Of a DNA stretch of 64,000 bases, positions 56,570 to 64,000 are shown in pieces. Source of the stretch: Piromyces finnis (lineage: Eukaryota; Neocallimastigomycota; Neocallimastigomycetes; Neocallimastigales; Neocallimastigaceae). The notes below the pieces were generated by a model. It made no database searches, was not told the origin of the DNA, and saw only the letters and a list, made by a program, of their open reading frames with translations. The stretch is taken from NCBI GenBank assembly GCA_002104945.1, contig MCFH01000073.1:1-64000 (forward strand), written 5' to 3'. The position numbers and the translations under genes were made by a program. The first letter of the stretch is position 1; each line of letters begins with the position of its first letter.

Positions 56570-57492
56570 TTAATTATAAAACATTTCAAAAGCTTGTTGA
56601 CATATTTTCATTTTTTCATCCATATTTTCTTTTGATGAAAGTTCTCTAATTTTTGGTGTTAATTGAATAATTTCATTCTTTAATTTTAATTGTAAGGAAT
56701 AGATTACCTATACCATCATCATATTTATGAGATATAAATATAAATATATTAGTTATTTACTTATTCTAATAAAATAAAATAAAATATTTATATTAAGAAA
56801 TATTTATATATTATACTTTTGGTATTAAATTTATTTGGGATATATCAGTAATAGATTTTTGTAATAAATTTATACTATTAATAGAGGTAAGACTATAGAA
56901 GTTTTTTTTATTATTTTTTATAGTAATATAATATATTAACATTAATATAAATTGCTAAAAGAAGTAATTTACTAATCAAAATACTATTTTATACTTACAT
57001 TTCATCTAAGTTATCTTTATATTCATTAAGATATGCATTTTCATCTAATTTATTATTTAATAGTTGATTCTTATACTTTAATATTCTACTTAAGATTTTT
57101 TCACTTTTAAGTGTAATTTTTGAATCTTGAACATCATTATTATTACTGTTATTATTATTATTATTATTATCAGCATTATTTATTGAATTTGTAACCAAGT
57201 CAAGATATTTTAATAATTCATTAGATATAATAACTTGATTCGTATTAACATTACTTTCAATCAAATCCTAAAAAAAAAAAAAAGAAAATTAATCTTATAT
57301 ATAAATGATTAGTAAAATATTATTACTTTGGAATGTACCCTTCTTATAAATGATCCTTTATACAATTTATCTATTTCAACAATAAAGGAATCAATTATTT
57401 GATATAATTGCTGAACTATTTGCTTTTCATAATTACAACATGCCAATAAAAATTGCTTTCTTGAGAATTGATTATTAAGAATGGATGAAAAC

Positions 57493-57526
<34 letters not shown>

Positions 57527-58134
57527 TTAATAAATAAATTATTAATAACTTTGAATGATTACAAAAAAAAAAAAAAAAAAAAACAAAAAAAAAACAAACA
57601 AACAAACAAACAAACAAAAAAACATTAATTAGATGATTATTCTAAATATATACTTTAGTCATAGTTCCAATCAGATATTTTTGTCTTTCAAATTTCATGG
57701 CATAATCGTTTTCAAGGACAGGTCCGCATATTGAAAGAAAGGACATTTCTTTCCATTTTGGGTATAATACTTCGTTAATTGATAATAATATTAAACTCTT
57801 TTTAGAATCAATTGTATTTTGAATTTCGTTTATTTCGTATCTATTAATATATTATTTGATATATTTAATATTGTTATTATTATTTTTTTTTAAGTAAACA
57901 CCTTTAATATTCTTTTTACACTTTTATTATATTCCTTTATACTTACTTTAATTGAACAGCTGACTGGGTTACTAAATGCGTTGAATTTTCATATTCTAAT
58001 AATAGTTTTTTCTTATTTTCTAATTGTTTATATTTCATTAGTGCATCAAAATATGATTTTTGAGATTCAATATAACTACATTTAGTATTTTTTAGTTTAT
58101 CATTTTTTTATTATTTAAGTAGGTTAGTATATTG

Positions 58135-58179
<45 letters not shown>

Positions 58180-58565
58180 AAAATATTTGATATATATATT
58201 TAAATAAGGATAAATATATATTGAAAAAAAAAAAAATACTTACACTGACGATAGCCTTTTCATTTCATATTTAATTTCTTCATTATCAATATCTAGTTGT
58301 TTATTCTTGTTTAAATTATTTTCATCATTATTTGTAAACTATAAATAAAATATTATACAAAAAAAATATAATAGTCAACATTTAATATTATATATATATA
58401 TATATTATTATTATATTATTTTAAATTTATATTACTGGTGATATAAACATATCGTTATAATCATTTAACATTTTATCATATATATTTTCTTGTGTAATAT
58501 ATTTAGTAAAATCAGATAGGCATTGATATATATAACTTTGATTTGTACTAAATCCTAAGATAACG

Positions 58566-58596
<31 letters not shown>

Positions 58597-59844
58597 ATAT
58601 ATGGATAAACTAAAACTTATAAATATAATAGAAGTAAAAAAATATCTATTTGAAATATACCTTCAATATTTGTAATTTCATTATTTAATATTAATTCTTT
58701 ACTTGAAGAAATTCCCTCTCGAATAATAGAATCCATCTTTTAAAACATATATACAGATATATATGTTTTTTTTTTTTTAAAAAAAGAAAAGAAAAAAAAT
58801 CAATATAAAATATATGACATTAATATATACATATAATAATACTATTTTCTGCTTACAAACGAAATTAATTTAGTAATTTTAAGATCATTATCACTTGTTT
58901 TATTCTCTAACATTGAATTGGATATTTTTATTTTTTGGATTTCTGTTTTTTGATTATTTAAAGTTTCACTAATGATTTTTTTTTTATATTTTAAAAAGTT
59001 ATTAACTTTATATATATATATATAATTAATACTATTTTTGTTAAATAAATTACTTCATATGGGTATATTGTCTTTCTAATAAATTAAAATCATCCTCTAA
59101 ATCTTCAAATTCATTCATCAATGATTCCAATTCCTTTGTTAAACTAATTATAAAAATTTAATTAATTAAACAATAAAGAGCAATGATATAAACACATAAC
59201 ATTTAATATATACTCTTCTATGGTTTCGTCATCTTCATCAGTACTAATTTCAGGCTTTATAATAAATATTATATATAGATATTATATATGGGAAAATTAT
59301 TATTGTTGTATTTTAATTTGAAGAAAATGCCGGATTTCTATATCATTTGAATTTATTCCAATTATTTTCATTTATTAAAAAAAAAAAAAAAAATTACTAT
59401 ATCAGCCAAATAAATAGAATTATTCTTATTTATTTCTTCATATCTAAATTTATATATAATATATAATACATATAATAATATTATTATATAATTTATGTAA
59501 ATTGCGAATTATATAAATTATATAAATTAGTTATAATATATTAATATTTACGCTTTGTATTCTAATTCAGTTAATACATCAAGTTTATTTGGGAAAATTT
59601 TCAAATCAATGTTTCTATCTCTTTTTGATAAACCAATTTCTAAGGTATTAACCAACCAATTCATAAAATCTTTAGTTGAATTAATACTAAATGCCCATTC
59701 CATTGTACTCAAAAGTGAGGTTTTTTCATCAGATCTCCACTCTGTTTTTTGTTGTTGTTGTTTTATTGAATAACCAATATCCTCTAATATATCAACCAAT
59801 TTCTCATATTGATATTTTTCAACTTTTAAATTATTTAGATTCAT
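56570..59844 (-). CDS. HAUS3: HAUS augmin-like complex subunit 3
   Basis: Augmin binds spindle microtubules and recruits gamma-tubulin complexes to branch new ones; HAUS3 forms a long coiled coil with HAUS5. I assembled 14 exons with GT..AG introns: 59844-59552, 59443-59398, 59254-59214, 59143-59054, 58968-58857, 58736-58661, 58554-58436, 58338-58244, 58075-57947, 57840-57654, 57491-57339, 57267-56999, 56892-56817 and 56707-56570. The sum is 1824 nt, an uninterrupted 607-residue frame, close to the roughly 600 residues of animal HAUS3. The N-terminal domain has the family pattern Leu-x-x-Ile-Gly-Tyr, Trp-Ala-Phe, Phe-x-x-Trp-Leu (residues 18-66). The middle and C terminus are Lys/Glu/Leu coiled coil. 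Exon 10 has Gly-Pro-Val-Leu-Glu-Asn-Asp-Tyr-Ala-Met-Lys-Phe-Glu-Arg-Gln, matching the conserved Gly-Asp-Tyr/Phe-x-x-Gln segment of HAUS3. Exon 12 carries a poly-Asn stretch. Assignment is by pattern and length, not alignment. Divergent from ARP9, with 417 bp between the starts. Confidence 0.78.
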
Positions 59845-60261
59845 TTTGAATTTTTTTCATTAATTTAATACTATTTTTTTTTTATTTTCAAAATTCATTA
59901 ATTGTTTTATGATAGTAATTTTGTTATTAAATTTAATATTTTATTTCGGTAATTTCTATTTTATCATTATACTAAAATAATTATATATTCATTATTGGTA
60001 TTGCATGTATTATGTATTTATAAAATAATAGGCAATACTTTTGGTTAAAATATTTTTTAAAATATTATAGTTAAAAAATGTCTATATTAAATTAATTATA
60101 AAATACGATTGGTAGAATATAAGAATTATAATTTATGATAATAATATTAAAAATCTCAAATTTTTTTAAGTGTTTTTTTTTTAATATTCTTATTCATTTT
60201 TTTAAAAAATAAAATTTATATATTACACATTTCAAATAATTTAAAAATTTAAATTTCAAAG
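59845..60261. promoter_or_regulatory. Shared divergent promoter region of HAUS3 and ARP9
   Basis: A 417-bp gap between two divergent start codons, the only space for both promoters. It is AT-rich with T/A tracts that would exclude nucleosomes. No specific factor site can be named. Several TATAAA-like strings occur on both strands. Confidence 0.45.
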
Positions 60262-62257
60262 ATGAATTTGAAAGAAGATAAAATAATTGTAATAGAAGTA
60301 GGATCATATATAACAAAATTCGGAAAGGCTGACCCTTTAAATAAACCACAACAAGTATACATCAAATTATATATTTAATTTTTATATTTTTATTAATTAT
60401 TAATTTGATTATCTTAAATATAATACTATAAAAAATATAATATTAATGTTCGGTCTAAATAATTCTTTATAATTAATAGCAAGTATATTCAAAAATAGGA
60501 AAGAATAGTGAATATAAAAAAGATGATAAAAAAGAACAAGAGGATAAAATGGAAATCTCAGAACAAAAGATAGCTAATTCAAATAATAATACAAAAGATG
60601 ATATATTAGAAAAAAATGATGAAAATAACAATAAAATGAATATTGATATTGAAAATAACAATGTTCCTGTAAACGAAAAGACTTTATCAAACAATGTAGA
60701 ACAAAATGAAATAAATAATAGCAATAAAAATGAAATAGAAATAAATTGGTTATTCAAAAATCAAAAAATTAATAATTGGGAAGATGCAGAAATGTTCTGG
60801 TATATAAAATAAAAAATCATTTACATATTAATATTTTTTTTATAATTGAAAACAGAAAACTAATATTAATAATTATAATAATAAAGGAAATATATTTTAG
60901 TAAAAAAATTACAAATTGATTTAAAGGATAATATATCACCTGTTTTAATTTCTATTCCAATTGAATGGCCAAAGCACTATCGTGAAAACATTGCAAAAAT
61001 AATGTTTGAAAAATGTAATTTACCAGCATTATATATATCTGAACAACCCTTAATGTCATTATATGCAGTTGGATATACTTCAGGAATAGTAATAGATTTT
61101 GGATATGAAAGGACAAGTAATTAAATATTGATAATATTTATATATATTAAAAAGAAAAATATACAGATTTATATAATGGGTTACATATATTAATAAGAAA
61201 GCATTTTATTAAAAAATTATTATATAAAAAAGGGGTTGTACCAATTTTAGATAATATTATAAATACAAGAGCTTCTCAATCATTACCTATTGGTAGTCAA
61301 GACATTGATAAATATCTATTAAAACTTGTTAAGGAAAATAAAGATATTTGTTCAAAATTAGATTCAATTGCAGAAAATGAAATGATAAAGGATAGAGATG
61401 AATTATATAACGAATTTTGTAAATCACTAAAAGAATCAGGATTATGTGAACTTGATATTGTTCCTGTTAAAAATGCTGAAGAAGTTGACTTCATATTTAA
61501 AAATGAAACAGTAAATATAAAATAAAAAAGACAATAATTATACCAGTATTGACTATGATGAATAATAAAATCTAATTAAAATTCTTAAATATCTATATAA
61601 TTTACAATTTTTAGTTTAAAATTGGAGATATAAGGTTTGAATGCTTTGAACCATTATTTAATCCATTACTTGTTGGAAAACGTATTCAAAATGTAGTTGA
61701 AGCATTTGAAACTGCTATTAGATTATGTGATTTAAAAGATAGAACCGTTCTTGCTAGTTCATTTGTATTAACTGGTGGATGTTCAGTTGTAAAAGGTATA
61801 ATAAATAAATGAATAAATAAATGAATAAATAAATAATTATTAATAAAATATTCCCTAATCATATCCATTATATTTTATAATAATACAATAAAAACAAAAA
61901 TTAATGATACAAAGGTTTACAAAAAAGATTAGAACATGAAATTGAATCAGTAATTTCATTATCTGAAACCTCAAATGAAATGCAAATAAAAGAAATAAAA
62001 TTTTTAAAAATCCCTGAATACTTTACAAAAATGAAAGATAGATATCAAGATTTAGGATTCATGGGTGCTAGTATCGTAGCAAAGGTAATAAATTAAAAAT
62101 ATATATATATATTAAATAAACTTTCATTTAATTTATATATACATATTAAATTTCTTAATATATAAATAAATAATAGCTCGTTTTCATGGATCAAAAGTTT
62201 TATATAAGTAGAGATAATTACAATGAAAGTGGACCAACAATTGTAAACCTTAAATAA
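60262..62257 (+). CDS. ARP9: Actin-related protein of the Arp9 type (chromatin remodelling)
   Basis: Arp9 is a fungal nuclear actin-related protein that binds the HSA helix of SWI/SNF and RSC remodellers. Seven exons: 60262-60354, 60480-60799, 60887-61116, 61233-61510, 61615-61795, 61915-62084 and 62177-62257. They total 1353 nt, 450 residues, near the yeast length of 467. The actin fold begins Ile-Ile-Val-Ile-Glu-Val-Gly-Ser-Tyr. A low-complexity Asn/Lys/Glu insertion of about 80 residues lies in exon 2. Exon 3 holds Ser-Gly-Ile-Val-Ile-Asp-Phe-Gly, which aligns with the second phosphate loop but lacks the actin Asp-Ser-Gly pattern. Exon 5 has Leu-Thr-Gly-Gly. The C terminus, Ile-Pro-Glu-Tyr-Phe..Phe-Met-Gly-Ala-Ser-Ile-Val-Ala-Lys..Tyr-Ile-Ser-Arg-Asp-Asn-Tyr-Asn, resembles the Arp9 tail more than other Arps. 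The weak nucleotide-binding loops fit a non-ATPase Arp. Another divergent Arp remains possible. Confidence 0.75.
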
Positions 62258-62643
62258 TTTTTAATTTTTTCATTTTTATAGTCTAATATTTTTTTTAATA
62301 AAATTGTATATTAACATTATCAATAAAATTTACCTAAATATTTATAAATATAATTTATTTATTATAATTTCTTTTAATAGTTTTTAATTTTTTACTTATC
62401 ACTAAAAAACAATAACAAAAGCAAAAAAAATATTATTGAAATAGAAATTGAAAAAAAGGGAAAAAATAATATATATTTATAGGCGTTTAAAAGTTTATTT
62501 ATTCTTTATATATCGTGTATAATACATTTTAATGAATTACTTTATATTAATTACATTAATTTGATTATATATTTTATTTATTATTATTACAATATAAAAT
62601 ATATATTGTTATTTCTTTTTTTCTTTTCTTTTCTTTTCTTTTC

Positions 62644-62679
<36 letters not shown>

Positions 62680-62852
62680 TTTTTTTTTTTTCATTTTTCT
62701 TTCTTTATATAGTTATTTACTTTTAAGATACTGTTACTATTACTATTATTATATTATTATTATTATTATTTATTATTAATTTTTTTCTTTTTATTTATTT
62801 ATTTTTTTTAAGTTTTTGTTAAATATGATGATTATAGATATATACTAATAGA
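62258..62852. other. Convergent 3' region between ARP9 and the Rictor gene
   Basis: Contains a TTTCT-repeat/TTA-repeat microsatellite (about 62617-62690) and further TTA runs at 62745-62775. No gene is visible; both neighbours end here. Confidence 0.6.
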
Positions 62853-64000
62853 TTAATTTAATTTAAACCCAATTTGAACATGCTGTGGTTTTAATACTTG
62901 TTTAACGACAGAATTATTATCTGTTGAATATGTACTAATCAATGATATGGTTTTTTCATCCCTTTCTTCTTGCTTAAGTTTTGATATATCAATCAATCCT
63001 TCAGTAGATTGAGTAATTTGTTGGTTATTATTTAATGATTTTTGTGATGTTACATTCAATGAACTCTTTAAATATTCTTCTATTGATAATATAGTTTCTC
63101 TTGAAAACTCAATATCTTCAAATAAATCATATACAAATCTTCTTGCTGTAATTCTGTAATGATATGTACTCATAATTATATAAGCACCAACCAATAATTT
63201 GACAGAATTAAAATATTCTGGTTTTTCCATCTTAATTCTAAATTTTAAAATAAAATATTTTGTTAATTCATATTATTTTTCTTTTAAAATATAAAAATTA
63301 ATATTTACTTTGCTAAAGCCTTTGATGATGCATTTGAAAGAATATGATTACTCAAATTTCCTATATTTTTAATAATCTTTAATTCTGTATCATCAAATAT
63401 TTTCTTTTGTATATTAATATCGTAAATAAAATCATTATTTATTATTGAGCCATAAAATTCCCATTTTGGAATCTATATTTTATTTTATTAATAAATATCA
63501 TTAAAAAATTTAATATTTTTAAATGCATTTATAAGATTTTTGAATTTATATATTATTTATATTATTTCAGTACCTTCAAAAATCTGGATGATTCACAAGG
63601 AATACAATAACTAACTACTTGATTATATGGTAAAAAAGGTGTTTCCCAACCACATTCCTTTAAAATTATGCATCCCTTTGATGTATTTGCAATTAATCCA
63701 AGAATAAAGAAACACGTTCTAAAATATTATCCATATTTTATTATAATTAATATAAATATACCACATTAATATTTAAAATATAAAATATTAAAAATATATT
63801 ATTACCCTTTAATAGATAAAATTGTTGAATTTTCAGCCAACTTAATAATATGCTTAATAATTCCTTCTTCAATTAAAAATGATATTCCATTCTTTGTTGA
63901 ACCAATATGACCCTATTATAGAATATATTAATGATATAATATTTATTTATATATATATATTTTTAATTAATTATTTATTTTATTATAATAATTTTCTATA
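62853..64000 (-). CDS. Rictor-family TORC2 subunit, C-terminal exons (partial)
   Basis: Rictor (Avo3/Tsc11 in budding yeast, Ste20 in fission yeast) is the scaffold that defines TOR complex 2. Four exons are visible on the minus strand: 63912-63806, 63718-63574, 63472-63309 and 63237-62853. The gene continues beyond the window. The first two encode the hallmark RICTOR_V segment: Gly-His-Ile-Gly-Ser-Thr-Lys-Asn-Gly, then Thr-Cys-Phe-Phe-Ile-Leu-Gly-Leu-Ile-Ala-Asn-Thr-Ser-Lys-Gly-Cys and Gly-Trp-Glu. The next two encode the following helical repeats, with Asn-Leu-Ser-Asn-His-Ile-Leu and Tyr-Arg-Ile-Thr-Ala-Arg-Arg-Phe-Val-Tyr-Asp-Leu-Phe, then a polar tail of about 80 residues to the stop. Splice sites are GT..AG and the frame is open throughout. 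The family is clear; which exact orthologue name to use is a matter of convention. Confidence 0.85.

Noticed and set aside
62561-62779. Hydrophobic 72-codon frame between ARP9 and the Rictor gene
   Set aside because: It is a translation of the TTTCT and TTA microsatellite; no independent coding evidence.

Overview
This window reads as nuclear DNA of a very AT-rich fungus, most likely an anaerobic gut fungus (Neocallimastigomycota). That placement is an inference. It rests on long homopolymer A/T tracts, genes cut by many short AT-rich GT..AG introns, a fungal alpha-aminoadipate-pathway homocitrate synthase, a fungus-specific Arp9-like actin-related protein, and a landscape of decayed retroelements and Asn/Glu-rich proteins. 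Every extremely AT-rich intergenic block looks alike, so only genes with conserved motifs or clear exon structure are called with confidence.

Layout. 0.2-2 kb: a gene relic and two solo LTRs of one family (LTR-A) facing each other. 2.9-7.5 kb: a small secreted acidic protein and a complete four-exon homocitrate synthase. 7.5-16.5 kb: a long gene-poor stretch, an orphan 3' exon, a frameshifted hypothetical gene, a large multiply broken gene for a secreted Ser-rich coiled-coil protein, and a third LTR-A inserted near the end of another small gene. 16.6-34 kb: a retroelement cemetery. It has six copies of a chromovirus LTR (LTR-B), two solo LTRs of another family (LTR-D), two decayed Ty3/gypsy chromoviruses, and an unusual reverse transcriptase-RNase H element without integrase, here called element C. 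Four generations of insertion are nested and each step can be followed through target-site duplications. 34.5-38.7 kb: broken genes only, including a B-family DNA polymerase remnant that looks virus-like and a ketol-acid reductoisomerase pseudogene. 39.7-42.4 kb: a 5'-truncated LINE. 43.0-53.6 kb: a 10.6 kb satellite of 37 head-to-tail copies of a 287-bp unit.

The last 8 kb is ordinary conserved gene space: an intron-containing tRNA-Ile(UAU), a 14-exon HAUS3-like augmin subunit (607 codons), a divergently transcribed 7-exon ARP9-like gene (450 codons), and the 3' end of a Rictor-family TORC2 subunit gene. These act in spindle assembly, chromatin remodelling and TORC2 signalling. I see no pathway linking them, only neighbourhood.

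The most novel item is element C (22321-26868). It has a Ty3-like RT and RNase H fused to a long coiled coil where an integrase would be expected. It is bounded by two 403-bp direct repeats that I read as identical and that do not begin TG or end CA. The 3' repeat starts inside the open reading frame, and the target duplication is 14-20 bp. Some single-base frameshifts among the broken genes may be assembly errors, but target-site duplications, stop codons and changed catalytic residues show that much of the decay is real.
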